Made by a program: the position numbers and the translations under genes
Origin: Ascaphus truei
Lineage: Eukaryota > Chordata > Amphibia > Anura > Ascaphidae
Direction: 5' to 3'
DNA: 64,000 bases
Assembly (NCBI GenBank): GCA_036426205.1
Contig: CM071570.1
Location: forward strand, 49,956,984-50,020,983
The notes under the pieces: model-generated
Databases searched by the model: none
Told to the model about the DNA's origin: nothing
What the model saw: the letters and a program-made list of their open reading frames with translations, nothing else
Part shown: positions 1 through 12,366 of the stretch, piece after piece
Position numbering within the stretch: the stretch's first letter is position 1
How the letters are laid out: each line of letters starts with the position of its first letter

Positions 1-1281
1 GCCAGCCAATCAGAAAGGCTCTGCTTCTTTTCCCTTTAAGATGATGTCACTGTGATGGCGAGGGGGTAACCAGGCTCTTAATTAAGGTCAAGCCCTGTTT
101 TGGGTACCTCTGATCCGAGTATAAGGGTTCAAGAGAGTCAGCTCTTGAGCCCAGTAACAATGTATGTATAACCTGTCATTTGCGTTAATAAAGAGTTTTT
201 GTACTTTTACCTTTACAGGGATGCCAGGGCATGAGTTTCAAGGTTTTTTTTTCATAGAAATTGTTGTCAGAATGTGCCATTGGTACATTGACCCCTAGTC
301 GGAGTCCAGAGAGGTCGGTTACCCTAAAAATGTACACGGGAATCATGCCTGATTCTCGGATACATGTAGGTACATTGTCCAGGCAATATCCCCTTGAAAA
401 CGCTTGCATGACTCACTGCTAGGGTTCCCTGTTTCAACATAGCCACTAGGTTAAGGGGGGTACCCCAGTTAATGCCCAGGTAGCCCAGACCCTGTATTAG
501 GTTTTTTGGGTGCTCCATCCATAGATAAGGTTGTGAGGGGACTCTCAGAGCCCAGTCTAAGACCAGTAGATAGTGTGTGGGGAATAAGGGCTGATAGGAA
601 TAAAAGTGCATCCTTCAATTCTATTCCCCATACCCAGAGACTTAGACAGGTAATAAGGTATATTGTATTAATACTGTAATAGTGCTGTAATGTACTGTTA
701 TGCACTGTATATGAGCTGAGGCTTTTGGAACCAATGCCCACATACACTGTCAAGGCTAAAAAGGTGGTGCCAGTAAGTCTAGTGGACATCAGAGTTCAAA
801 GTAGCCAGAGGATGCCAGAGGTGTGAAAACCATTTGGGTGGCAGGGAAGGGCTCAAGTACCCACGTCCTGGGAGCAATGGCAGTCGTCCGGCCTGTCATT
901 TGTTCTGCCAGACCTGAAGGAGCCTGACCCAGTGGGTGGCATGAGGTAGCCAGGGACGAGGTGGAAACTTGGGTATGTCCCTTGGCAATTTCAGATTTCC
1001 CGCTGGCCTGGCTTTCTAGAGCGGCTTGGCTCTGATTGGCTACTGAGAAAGTTCCCACGCGCTGATTGGCTGTGGTATTTTGTGAATGACTCTCCAAATA
1101 CTATAAGAAACGCCAATCAGGTTTGAGTTTTCTAGCGGTAAAAGTGCGGGCGAGCTTTTCAAAGATACTGTTGCGCGAATAGCAGAGCAACCGGCTTTGA
1201 TTTCAAGTCAGGAAAGTCTGCCCGCCAGATTCTAAGACCTGTTTGTAGCGCCCACGTTTTAATAATCGAACGTAGCAGTCG
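1..1281. other. Noncoding, LTR-like or repeat-derived tract
   Basis: No coding region can be supported here. A polyadenylation-like AATAAA lies near 187, and CCAAT-type boxes and a TATA-like ACTATAAG lie near 1060-1105, as expected of retroelement regulatory DNA. The first 24 bases match, in inverted orientation, the bases at about 2111-2135, so the first 2.1 kb may be one composite repeat cut by the window edge. No paired LTR or TSD was found. Confidence 0.3.
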
Positions 1282-1669
1282 CTGGAACTACAAGCTGATT
1301 TTACTGTAGTGCCGACGAGTATTCTAAAACAAATCTGGGGCAATCACCAACAAGATCCAGGTACATGCTGGGTAAATGCTGGGTACATGCTGGGTACATG
1401 CTGCAACATTTCAGTGACATTTCTGCAGACAGACTAATGGCCAATCGGATTAAAAGTGGGGGTCCCTGGCAGTCCCATTCAAGCTGAATGGGACTGCCAG
1501 GGACCCCTGCTGTGTTTATCCGATGGGCCATTAGTCTCTGCAGAAATGTCTCTGAAATGTTGCAGATGTACCCAGCATATACCTGGATCTTGTTGGTGAT
1601 GGCCCCAGAATTTCCAAGGCAAGTATAAGGCAATTTTTGGAATACTTGTCGGCGCACCTGTAGTTCCAG
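1282..1669. repeat. Long fold-back hairpin (~190-bp arms)
   Basis: The left arm (1282-1479) is nearly the reverse complement of the right arm (1485-1669), with almost no loop; the axis is at about 1483 in a self-complementary CCCATTC..GAATGGG core. Outer ends pair as CTGGAACTACA with TGTAGTTCCAG. The left arm carries a small tandem expansion of the unit TGCTGGGTACA (1375-1403) that the right arm lacks. It could be a MITE or an inverted dimer of a repeat end. No transposase and no clear TSD are visible. Confidence 0.7.
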
Positions 1670-1980
1670 GAGTTTGGTACTAACACCCGGTCAAAAAGAG
1701 TCCAAATTCTTAGAAGAGAAAGGAGTGGTGGCGTGTGGGACTTCATGCCGATTTGGGAACCAGAGGATTTCGGGCTAAGTCCCGTTCAGGGCAAAACTCT
1801 TGTTTAGAGTTCCCTGAACCTAGAACAGTCTAGTTTTCAACCCCAAGTAAGTGTGATTTTCATCTGTATTTTGTGTTTCACTGTGTGTATGCCTATTTTT
1901 GTGAATAAATTACAATTTATTTCATTATCTTGTTTTGCTCAATGAATGATCTTGATAAAAAGGTGTAAACTGCATGGTCA
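1670..1980. other. Noncoding, possible LTR R/U5-like end
   Basis: No gene is visible. The stretch has an AATAAA at about 1903, in a context resembling the 3' part of an LTR, and ends near a CCGTGACA. No second copy exists in the window, so the LTR reading is only a suggestion. Confidence 0.2.
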
Positions 1981-2101
1981 CCCGTGACAGTCACCCAAAC
2001 TAAAATGGCTGCTGTCACATGGTTTACAACAACCAATAGGATGACCACCCAATCCTATTGGTTCTAGTACCATGTGATTGCAGCCATTTTGGTTTGGGTG
2101 A
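1981..2101. repeat. Short fold-back element (MITE-like)
   Basis: About 33 bp at the left end, beginning TCACCCAAAC, are the near-perfect reverse complement of the right end, finishing GTTTGGGTGA. The central part is also self-complementary around CCAATAGGAT and ATCCTATTGG. The whole unit would form one hairpin with no coding capacity. TSDs are not evident. Confidence 0.6.
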
Positions 2102-2947
2102 AAAGAAACAGAGCATTTCTGATTGTCTGGCTTCACTCCCTTTTGATGACGTCACATCCTGAAAAAAAATGTCACATGGTTACCCCAGCCCATCAGATTG
2201 GCTGGCATCCATTTGCTACTCAAATGTGACATCACAGGCCATATAGATGGCCTGTACCGTCTCATTTGATGCCAAGAAGGTGGTGTGAAGATCTCCTCCC
2301 CTATTGATTACAATGGACGGTACAGATGAAAGAAGAAGAAGAACCCCCAATTGATTTACAATTAACAGGTGAAGATAAAGAAGAAAATAAACAAGAAAAT
2401 AAGCAGTTACTGTACCTGAGGGCTGTGGCTGTTGAGGATCATTGCTTCTTTGTTCGAGAACTTCCTGAGACGCCTGGAATCGGAGGGTGAAGACATCTAA
2501 AGGTAAGAAAAACTATTAAATATATGTTATTTTAATTTTGCAGTTTTTTAAACATTGCCTATCATTAATCCTACAGTGTTTGCAGGTATTTGCTATTCTA
2601 GATCCTTGCTTACACACCTCGGATACAGCACATACAGCTGGGCCTTGCATAAGTATATACATATACTGGCCTACTGGGGTCTCATATTCCAGGAACCCCA
2701 AGTACTGTATAATTTGTGTAGGCACAGATCAAATACCTCTGATCTCTGCTCACACACCAATTTACTTTTTACCAACCAGGTCATCTACAGTGTGCACTAA
2801 CCACATTACAGCATTACTCCTACCAGCTGTTTGCATTTTATTCATGGGGTTTTAGTTATTACCTCTCCCCTCTTCCTCTCTCTGGTGGTTTTCCTTCATA
2901 CTAGATTCCACTTAGGATTGCATATACTGTATATTTATATACTCTTA
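2102..2947. other. Noncoding tract before the PLE repeat
   Basis: Nothing codes for a recognisable protein. There is a purine-rich GAAGAAGAAGAA stretch near 2330-2400 and a donor-like AAAGGTAAG at about 2500. Since PLE 5' regions can carry introns, this may be upstream PLE or unrelated repeat DNA; I cannot decide. Confidence 0.25.
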
Positions 2948-4110
2948 CATTGACATGTCTCCACAAGATATACAATGGCCCCTTTAAATTAATGATTTAT
3001 GATCATGATTAAGTGTGTTTTTATGTTCTCTTTTTTGTTTTTCTTTTTTAGTTATTACAGTATATGGTTCAAATATTGTGAGGATTCATACTACAGTAAT
3101 TGCTTTTTTACTTTAAATCACTACAAGTTTGATAGTGTTTTTAGTAACGGTCAATATTGCATATGGGACAGTGCTTTCGATTTTTCTATGTGTGGGTTTA
3201 TTTGTATATATTTGTGGGATATTTGCACTGACCCAAATAGTTATATGTCTCTGTTTCAAGGTGCCCATTTCTTTCCTTCCTCGTGCCATACTTTTTTCAG
3301 TCTTTTTTAGCTGATAACCAGCTTCAACAACGTTTTGTTAGAAAAGAGGTATGATGGCTCCCATTGGTTGAGGGGCCGATACGTCATCAGTGAGGGAGTG
3401 TTCTCTTTGTCTCCTTAGATCATGTCACTTTGCATGGTGATTCTCAGCTGGCTATTAGTTTAATTTCACTAGTTCTCAGTGAGAGAACGGCCGTGATGAT
3501 TCCTATTGGATGAAAACGCCGATACGTCACGAGTGAAGGGAGGAATTATGGGTATTTATGTGCTCGATCGGTTTTTGTATACTGTACTCTTTGATAAAGC
3601 GTGTCTGACCACGTGAAATGCGTAAGAATGTTCTCTTACTGTTTTTAATGTGCCTTAATAAATTCTCGTGCCTAGACTATTGCAGTACTGGTTATAATTT
3701 TCTCCAAGGCAACTGCACCGCCGCTCACGATCTCTGCATACTGGAACCCTTTGGTAGGAGCACACCGACAGCCTCCAGATCTCCACATGGTCATCAGTGA
3801 GTAATTTCATAATTATATATTGCTCATGTATGTGACCTCTACGCCATTTAGTTCCTATAGCCACTTGACACCCATATAAGACGTACCTATCATAGGCTAT
3901 TGGGAGTCTATAGACAGTGGCATTCAATGGACTTCAATAGTGGTATATCACAGCAATTGTGGATGTTGGAGTTCTGAGTTCATTAAGGCTGTTTTGTTTG
4001 GAAGGATTATGAAGATTCAAATGCTTTAATTTGCATATCTATTACATGGACATTTCCTGGCTAGCATTGCTAGGGGTTAAAATCCTCTACCTTCTCCTGT
4101 CATTTCTACT
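2948..4110 (+). repeat. Left direct terminal repeat (pLTR) of the Neptune-like PLE
   Basis: This ~1.16 kb block is repeated in the same orientation at 10031-11170, with scattered substitutions and a ~33-bp extra stretch near 2976-3008. Both copies begin CATTGACATGTCTCCACAAG and end in CTTCTCCTGTCATTT. They flank the RT and GIY-YIG coding region, as the LTR-like repeats (pLTRs) of Penelope-like elements do. It includes a hammerhead-like motif near 3587. The small reading frames inside it are not credible genes. Confidence 0.75.
3587..3626 (+). ncRNA. Degenerate hammerhead-ribozyme-like motif
   Basis: The order is UUGAUAA (3591-3597), stem II CGTG (3600-3603) pairing with CACG (3610-3613), GAAA (3615-3618), then a GTA triplet; TCTT and AAGA can form a short stem I. 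Compared with the consensus CUGANGA, C3 and G8 are changed, so activity is unlikely. PLE repeats are known to encode minimal hammerheads. The same motif recurs at 10647. Confidence 0.5.
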
Positions 4111-4400
4111 ATTCAAGCAATGGCTCCGGAGATGACATGAACCATATATTTATATGACCAGACTGCATTCTATGCACAGTTATTCCTAAGTATATATACA
4201 TTTTTTCTGGCACTAAAATCCTACACAATATATATTTTTAATTTTTTAATTTTTAATTTTTTTTGGTCTCTAAGGAGACGATTAAATGAATTTTTAAATT
4301 GTTTGTACATTTAGTAGAACTAACACAGAGTTTTTTTTTTATATCTAACGAGGATATTGTATGAAGACATTCTTGTGGGACATTTATTATTTACCATTTA

Positions 4401-7400
4401 ATGGAAGAAATGGTAGAAGCACCGGTGATATCTAGGTCCTACACTTACAACAATGAAGGTATTTCAAACAGAATAAGGCAGGCCGAATATGTATTTGATG
4501 GGTCTGGAGCTATTCCTTGCAATGATTCAACAGATCTAGCTACCTATTTATTCCAGTTGGAAAAGCTTCTGGTATATGATCTAAGGCTGTGGTGGGACAT
4601 CACATCTTTAGAAAACTACTTGAGAGTGAGTAGGATACAAGGATGCCTCAGGATAAAAAAAGCACCTACCTTTGGCTTTTTAAATAAGGAGTTTGAAGAT
4701 AGCTGGCGTAAAGCTTTGGATGACTGTTCTAATCGTTTGATGCAACTTATAATACAGTAGATTCCAAAATCCAACAGAGATCAACGGTCGCTAAAGAAAT
4801 TACATCTCTGAGGGCCAAACTCCATGAATTTGAACATATGAAAACCTTTTTAGCTAATGATGAAAAACTCCTAGGGAATATAAAAAATGTGGACAAAATC
4901 ATTATTGCAAAGAAGCAGTCCAAATTCCAAAGAGATAAGATGGATTACGAACGGAATCAAATTTATATGTGGCAAAAACTGATGATAACACCAACTAAAG
5001 GGATTAAACGCACACCCAAGAAGTTTAATAAAAAGGATCAAGCTCGGATTTCAGCACAGACACCAACAAAATCCATTCTGAAGAAACAGAGTGACGCATC
5101 TAGCATGGACTCTGATGCCTCAGATTTGGATTATAGAAGTCATGGAGTGTCCTTCTCAGAGGAACCAAGAGCATCTACCAGTTCTCAGAGATGAGAAGAT
5201 CAACCACAAAATACATTCATTGCCCAGGTTAATCCTTATACTTAATTTTTTACACACTCAAACACACCAAGCGCACAGAAGAACGAGAAGATCCCAGAGA
5301 AGGAAAAGACTATGGAGGGAAAGGGATAAAAAGGAGATTTTAGAAAGAGAAACCAACAATGTTATCAACATTTCGGAGGCTGATTTAAGTTTTAACCAGT
5401 TGAGTCTATTAAATAGAGGCTTGAATTTTGCCCCAGATGCAAATTATCATTTATTTGATACAACAATAGACCTTCAGAGGTTTACGAGAAAATTAGCTCT
5501 TAAAAAATTCTTTGCCAAAAAGAAGGCACTAATAATAGTAACTCATTCACTACAATCACTCCCGATAGTGTGGTAACATCTGTGGTTAACAACCAAGATT
5601 CATTATCTTCTTTTAAAGAAATAAGTGTTGTTCATGATTTAGAACGTTTACTTTCCGAACAAGCTGTCCGACATGATGAAACAACGGAGGATGATTTGTC
5701 CTCTTTCCTTAATAACATTCATACAGGGTTTAGAAAGAAATCTCTGTTTTGTCCTAATTTTGTTAAGGGCCCCCATTTGTCTGCATTTGTAAGATTGGTA
5801 GAGAGAGATTTAACTATTCTATCCCAAGGTTTTTCACATGGAACAACCACTACCAATCTTTCTTTATCTGAATGTAAAGAATTGAATGATTTACAAAAAA
5901 ATAAGTCATTAATAATAAAAAACGCAGACAAAGGGGGTGCAATATTTGTACAATCATCTAAATCCTATGAAACTGAAGCTTTACGGCAACTCAATGATGT
6001 TACTTCATACTGTAAATTGTCATTTAATCCCACTGTTCCATTTAAGAGAGAACTTGTTGACCTGTTGGAATTTGGTAGAATCCTACAGGTTATTGATAAG
6101 AATTAATATGATTTTTTACTTACCACATGTCACATTGTACCGATGTTTCACCATCTCCCAAAGATCCATAAATCGCTGGAGAACCCTCCGGGGCTTCCCA
6201 TAGTCTCCAGCATTGGATCTTTGGGAGATGGTCTCTCTCGGTACGTGGATGCATTCTTACAGCCTATGGTAAAATTGTTGCCTTCATATATCAGGGATAC
6301 TGCGGACCTGATTAAGGCCTTGAAGGAAATACAATGGTCTAAATCTTACCGTTGGGTGACAATGGATGTCTCATCTTTATATAGTATTATCGATCATTAC
6401 CAGAGAATGACTGCTGTCCAATATTATTTACACCAATCAGACCTGTCTGGAGCACAAAAAACATTTTTGGTGTATTCTATTATGTTTTGTTAACTCACAA
6501 TTATTTTATGTTTGACAAACACTTTTTTCTTCAATCACGGGGTACTGCAATGGGGACTTCTTTTGCCCCATCGTATGCAAATTTATTTATGGGTTTTTGG
6601 GAGAGCACTCACATTTATGGTAGTAAAAATTTATTTCGTAATCACATAATCTCTTTTAAAAGATATATTGATGACCTCATCCTAATTTGGGATGGGGATA
6701 ATGATACATTGGGTACATTCATCGATATATTGAATAACAATAATTTCAATTTAAATTTCACTTTTGAAAGTCACGCAACTAATATGAATGATTTAGATAT
6801 ACATTTGTATATTGATCTATCCTGTACCATACAGATGGAGGTTTTCAGGAAGATCAATTCACGTAATACCTTTTTAAGATCAGACAGCAGTCATCCCAGG
6901 TGCCTAATCAAGGGGATACCGAAGGGTCAATTCCTTAGGTAAAGGAGACTTTGTTCTTCAGATGAGACATACATTCATCACTCAAAAAATCTTATGCTGA
7001 TGTTTATAGATAGGGGTTATGATGATCTAACTGTAAGAAATGCTTTTGAACATGCTCTGCAGTTTGATAGAGATAGTCTTGTCTCAATTTGTGGAGATAA
7101 ATCTAAGAAAAGATTGAAAAATAGTGGTTCTAACGATGATTCCACAACACCTTTTTTCATAACGAAATTCAGTAACCAGGCTCAACAAGTTAAGAACATC
7201 ATTAACAAACATTGGGGAGTCTTACGTTTAGATTGTGACCTTCTTCCAATTATTGAGAAGGGTCCTAGAATGGTTTTTAGAAAAGCCAAAACTTTGGCCA
7301 ACCATCTATCCCCTAGTCTCTTCTCATCAGTTAATACATCAGTATCCCTAAATAAAACAAAAGGCTTCTTTAGATGTGGTACTTGCAAGATGTGCAGGTA

Positions 7401-7806
7401 CGCTTATCCGGTTAAAAATCTTACGGTAAAGAAAATGAAAAATCCCTATGTAATTAGATCTTTTATCAACTACAATACACAGTTTGTAGTGTACTACATA
7501 TGGTGTAAATGTTCTAAGGGATACGTAGGGAGAACAATAAGACCATTGAAACAGCGAATGATGGAACATGTGAGGTTTATTAGAAATAAAGATTTATATC
7601 ATCCAGTTTCAAGACGCTTTGTAGAGTGTCCCCAGGGTGGTCTTGCGAACTTTAGATTCATGGCAATTGAGCACATTGAGATTCCAAGACGTGGAGGAGA
7701 TAGACTAAATAGTTTAAATAAAAGAGAGATGTTTTGGGTGTTTTCCTTGGATTCTCTGCCCCAATCGGCATAAATGTTGATTGGGAATTGCAGCATTTTT
7801 TGCACT
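4401..7806 (+). pseudogene. Neptune-like Penelope retroelement polyprotein (RT plus GIY-YIG), broken
   Basis: This is the coding body of a Penelope-like element, which copies its RNA into DNA with a telomerase-related RT and a GIY-YIG endonuclease. In order: a charged N-terminal region (4401-5194), a conserved linker near 5390-5540 (KGLNFAP-type, ending RFTRKLALKKFF), the RT core with KNADKGG (~5920), PKIHKSLENPPG (~6155), MDVSSLYS motif A (~6360), SRGTAMGTSFAPSYANL (~6535) and the YIDD catalytic box (~6663), and a C-terminal GIY-YIG domain with YVGRTIRPLKQR (~7525). The frame shifts near 4750, 5200, 5545 and 6485, has in-frame stops at 6104-6106 and 6940-6942, and shifts again near 7760, so no full protein is made. 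Flanking pLTRs place it as one element. Class assignment is firm; the Neptune family is from overall resemblance. Confidence 0.88.
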
Positions 7807-7977
7807 AAACATGTATTTTTTATCATATATGATTCAATTCCTTCCCCCTGCCCCCCCCTCTTTTTTCAGGTTTTTTCATTTATCCCAGTCATATGTATGT
7901 ACGATTCAATGGGAGATCATTATATGATCTCAAACAAGAGATATATTATTTAAAGTTGCTTAGACTTCAGTGATGTA
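7807..7977 (+). other. 3' untranslated part of the PLE up to the inserted palindrome
   Basis: AT-rich DNA follows the endonuclease frame. The last 15 bases, GACTTCAGTGATGTA (7963-7977), are the left copy of the TSD created by the next insertion. The PLE resumes at 9897. Confidence 0.5.
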
Positions 7978-9881
7978 TAAACACACAGATATACGTCGCT
8001 ACACCAGACCAACAAACATAAAAGCATAAACACACAACCTGGTGCAAGGGGGAAAGGAAGAACCACAAGAGAACACACAAATAATCAAAAGATTATAGCA
8101 GCCCCCTATAGTTGCACTCAAGGAAGATGACACAATAGGTGATGTCACTAGAAATATAAGGCAATGTATAGCCAAATCCTGGTATAGGATACTCAAACAA
8201 AAAGGGTCACACTACTATATGAAAAATAACAAAATTTTAATAGTCTATGATAAAAACCGACGAAACACTATAAAAATGCATAGAAGTGCATACATAAAAT
8301 CACCAAGTGTGTTGGGTAACGGTACTGGATGAACAGTATATGTTCCAAATAGCTGTCTTGTAATAAACGCTATGTTTTAGGCTGCATACTGGATGCTGCA
8401 TACTGGATGCTGCAGGTGAGTACAGAAACAGTGTGTAATGTGATGTTCACTTACACCTTAAATGGCCTCTGTGGGTAACCACTAGTAGTAATAATGAGCT
8501 GAATGATTAGGATCATAAACCCAGTTCGGTAAAGTCACAGAAAGGGGATGATTCTAATTAGGATAACCCATCTGTATGACATATGGCTACGTATAGAATC
8601 AACTCAATAGGGTCACAATAGACACATGGTCACAGCAGAGCCCACGGCTCAAACCACAGAAACCTGAGTGAGTGGAGTCCCTGCTGCAAGGTTCAACAGT
8701 CACACAGACGGAAGCGCTGAAGGGAGCCAGCGGTATATAGGTATGCAAATGCAACCAACAGAGTCTATGTAAATAACCTCTGTGCGTAGGGATACCCGCC
8801 TGTGACTGGTGTAAATCGGGTGAGACCCGCTATTGGGAACTAATGATGAATCCCTGAGGAGTAATCATTCAGAGGGTATAAAGGGTCTCACTACCCGATT
8901 ACACACGCTACCTACTCCTCCCCCTTGAGAAAGCGCGTGAGTACGCGTGAAACGTACGTCGGGGCAACGTCATGACATCATTACGCTGACGCATGCGCGG
9001 TGTGTGGTTTGGAGTAACGGCAGCTCCCTACGGTACATGGAGCTTCTAGGCAGCAGGCTGCAGGAGATTCAACGTGAACAGGTTGTATCATGCACCTTTG
9101 GGACCCACTCTGAATGATTACTCCTCAGGGATTCATCATTAGTTCCCAATAGCGGGTCTCACCCGATTTACACCAGTCACAGGCGGGTATCCCTACGCAC
9201 AGAGGTTATTTACATAGACTCTGTTGGTTGCATTTGCATACCTATATACCGCTGGCTCCCTTCAGCGCTTCCGTCTGTGTGACTGTTGAAACTTGCAGCA
9301 GGGACTCCACTCACTCAGGTTTCTGTGGTTTGAGCCGTGGGCTCTGCTGTGACCATGTGTCTATTGTGACCCTATTGAGTTGATTCTATACGTAGCCATA
9401 TGTCATACAGATGGGTTATCCTAATTAGAATCATCCCCTTTCTGTGACTTTACCGAACTGGGTTTATGATCCTAATCATTCAGCTCATTATTACTACTAG
9501 TGGTTACCCACAGAGGCCATTTAAGGTGTAAGTGAACATCACATTACACACTGTTTCTGTACTCACCTGCAGCATCCAGTATGCAGCCTAAAACATAGCG
9601 TTTATTACAAGACAGCTATTTGGAACATATACTGTTCATCCAGTACCGTTACCCAACACCCTTGGGGATTTTATGTATGCACTTCTATGCATTTTTATAG
9701 TGTTTCGTCGGTTTTTATCATAGACTATTAAAATTTTGTTATTTTTCATATAGTAGTGTGACCCTTTTTGTTTGAGTATCCTATACCAGGATTTGGCTAT
9801 ACATTGCCTTATATTTCTAGTGACATCACCTATTGTGTCATCTTCCTTGAGTGCAACTATAGGGGGCTGCTATAATCTTTT
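7978..9881. mobile_element. Inverted-dimer insertion: 1.9 kb palindrome with 15-bp TSD
   Basis: Arms of about 780 bp (8087-8873 and 9109-9881) are near-perfect reverse complements around a ~235-bp central spacer. The insert is bounded by GACTTCAGTGATGTA at 7963-7977 and again at 9882-9896, so it arrived as one unit in the PLE 3' region. The spacer has a hammerhead-like motif (8921-8964) and the arms look like a PLE end, so it reads as a head-to-head dimer of another PLE family. A ~109-bp unpaired stretch (7978-8086) lies only on the left. No protein is encoded. Confidence 0.75.
8921..8964 (+). ncRNA. Hammerhead-like motif at the centre of the palindrome
   Basis: Stem I can form between CCCC (8921-8924) and GGGG (8961-8964). 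Stem II is CGCGT with ACGCG, then GAAA followed by C, and a GTC cleavage triplet at 8958-8960. The first core box reads UUGAGAA instead of CUGANGA. Apart from that box it fits a minimal type-I PLE hammerhead. Confidence 0.6.
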
Positions 9882-9896
9882 GACTTCAGTGATGTA

Positions 9897-10030
9897 ATAA
9901 GTGTCATAGGACCAATCCTCTAGAGATAGGTACTCAAATTAATTTTAATAAATACACTAATAAACATAATACAAACAACAATGTTCAGAATAGTTTAGGG
10001 ATACCCATTGTGCATTTGTCTAAAAACTTC
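9897..10030 (+). other. PLE sequence between the palindrome and the right pLTR
   Basis: AT-rich noncoding DNA that continues the PLE 3' region after the right TSD copy. No gene or named motif is visible. Confidence 0.4.
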
Positions 10031-11170
10031 CATTGACATGTCTCCACAAGATATACAATTAAGTGTGTTTTTTATGTTCTCTTTTTTGTTCTCTTTTTTG
10101 TTTTTCTTTTTTAGTTATTATATGGTTCAAATATTGTGAGGATTCATACTACAGTAATTGCTTTTTTATTTTAAATCACTACAAGTTTGATAGTGTTTTT
10201 AGTAACGGTCAATATTTCATATGGGACAGTGCTTTCGATTTTTCTATGTGTGGGTTTATTTGTATATATTTGTGGGATATTTGCACTGACCCAATTAGGT
10301 TATATGTCTCTGTTTCAAGGTGCCCATTTCTTTCCTTCCTCGTGCCATACTTTTTTCAGTCTTTTTTTAGCTGATAACCAGCTTCAACAACGTTTTGTTA
10401 GATAAGAGGTATGATGGCTCCCATTGGTTGAGTGGCCGATACGTCATCAGAGAGGGAGTATTCTTTTTGTCTCCTTAGATCATGTCACTTTGCATGGTGT
10501 TTCTCAGCTGGCTATTAGTTTAATTACACTAGTTCTCCGTGAGAGAACGGCCGTGATGATTCCTATTGGATGAAAACGCCGATACGTCATGAGTGAAGGG
10601 AGGAATTATGGGTATTTATGTGCTCGATCGGTTTTTGTATACTGTACTCTTTGATAAAGCGTGTCTGACCACGTGAAATGCGTAAGAGTGTTATCTTACT
10701 GTTTTTAATGTGCCTTAATAAATTCTCGTGCCTAGACTATTGCAGTACTGGTCATAATTTTCTCCAAGGTAGCTTCAACGCCGCTCACGATCTCAGCATA
10801 CTGGAACCCTTTGGTAGGAGCACGCCGACAGCCTCCAGATCTCCACATGGTCATCAGTGAGTAATTTCATTATTATATGTTGCTCATGTGTGTGACCTCT
10901 ACGCCATTTAGTTCCTATAGTCACTTGACACCCATATAAGACGTACCTATCATAGGCTATTGGGAGTCTATAGACAATGGCATTCAATGGACTTCAATAG
11001 TGGTATATCACAGCAATTGTGGATGTTGGAGTTCTGAGTTCATTAAGGCTGTTTTGTTTGGAAGGATTATGAAGATTCAAATGCTTTAATTTGCATATCT
11101 ATTACATGGACATTTCCTGGCTAGCATCGCTAGGGGTTAAAATCCTCTACCTTCTCCTGTCATTTATACT
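10031..11170 (+). repeat. Right direct terminal repeat (pLTR) of the Neptune-like PLE
   Basis: It is the second copy of 2948-4110 in the same orientation. It lacks the ~33-bp stretch after ATATACAAT and has a small duplication of a CTCTTTTTTGTT unit near 10080. Inside are two related boxes, each a GATG..ATTGG followed by GATACGTCA, at about 10411-10446 and 10555-10590. After 11170 the two copies diverge, which marks the outer end of the element. Confidence 0.75.
10647..10686 (+). ncRNA. Degenerate hammerhead-like motif (right pLTR)
   Basis: The layout equals that at 3587: UUGAUAA (10651-10657), CGTG/CACG stem II, GAAA (10675-10678) and a GTA triplet. Both pLTR copies carry the same two core changes, so the change predates the split of the copies. 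Confidence 0.5.
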
Positions 11171-12366
11171 CTATCCTGCATTGTCTTTAATCCGGGATTC
11201 ACCAACTCCAACTGGATTCACAGTGCATTATATAATTGTTTTTTTATAGCCCTATATTTTATAGTTTATTCCAATTAAACTAATTGTAATCATTACATAA
11301 ATCATCCACTAGTGCTACTAGTTGGGTTACTTCCTCTCTCAAGTCTCTACACTATACCTGTAAAACTGTGGTGATTTGCAGTCATTGCAGTATCACGCAG
11401 GTACATTGGTAGCGGCTGCATCTGTTGTAGGAGTAGGAAAAAGAACAGGGGAGGAGGAGAGTGGCTAGATTAGATGCATTATCAATAGTTTGTACAAAAC
11501 AAGAGCAAACTAATCAGATGATAAGGAACTACAGAGTTAATTAGTTGTAAACATGCATCTTTAATGGATTGTCTTTACCAAATCTGGCAGTTTTCTAAGA
11601 CAGATTGATTTATTGGACAATACATGTTTGAAACCTTTCCAACAAATTATGGTTAACCTATTTCAATTTGTAGATTCATCTAAATAGTACATTGAGCAGG
11701 AACTTTGTGGTTTAAAATATGAAGTGAATGTCCAAAATCTCTTTTACATTCGTTGTTCCTTTACAAAGAAGCTGAAACATCTACACATTTTAGTATAAAC
11801 ACCTAACATGATTTTAATATTTCTGCTTCTGTTCAAAAAACTATTAATGATAAGGTTTAAACTTTAAACAATGGTCAGACATGGTATGAATTTGTATTGA
11901 CTATTTCTCACAGTTCTGACAATGTTGGCATCATTACCAGACACCGTGAACCAAGGAGATAAGGAAAAGGGAGTAAGCCATTTGTAAAATTGTTCTTCCA
12001 ACTCCTTCATGATTATACTAGCATTGTGGCTATCACACATAAAACAGCTTAATTGCAAATTCTTAATGTGAAGGGAGGATCTGATTTAAAGCCGTTTCCA
12101 CTGAGCTGTCACAATGGGCTTTATATTTTTGCACCCGGGCAGTTTTTTTTTTTTCCAGGCATCAGCAAGCAGAAGGTTCACAGTTTTAGGAATAGTTACG
12201 TAGGTTTTATTTTTCCTAAACAATGACAATATGCAGTGACTGTCTTGCCATATTTATTAGAGTTGTTGCATGTTTAAATTGTGCAATGTGCTAATTTTGA
12301 AGCAATTGGGTTCTGGTGCCGCAATGTGCTAATTTTGTATGCAAATTAGGCATTCACATGCTATTC
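11171..12366. other. No recognisable feature
   Basis: AT-rich unique-looking DNA. No coding stretch with family resemblance, no inverted or tandem repeat and no RNA gene was seen. Confidence 0.4.

Noticed and set aside
789..1097. A 102-codon minus-strand frame with polar residues.
   Set aside because: No family resemblance; it is in LTR-like noncoding DNA.
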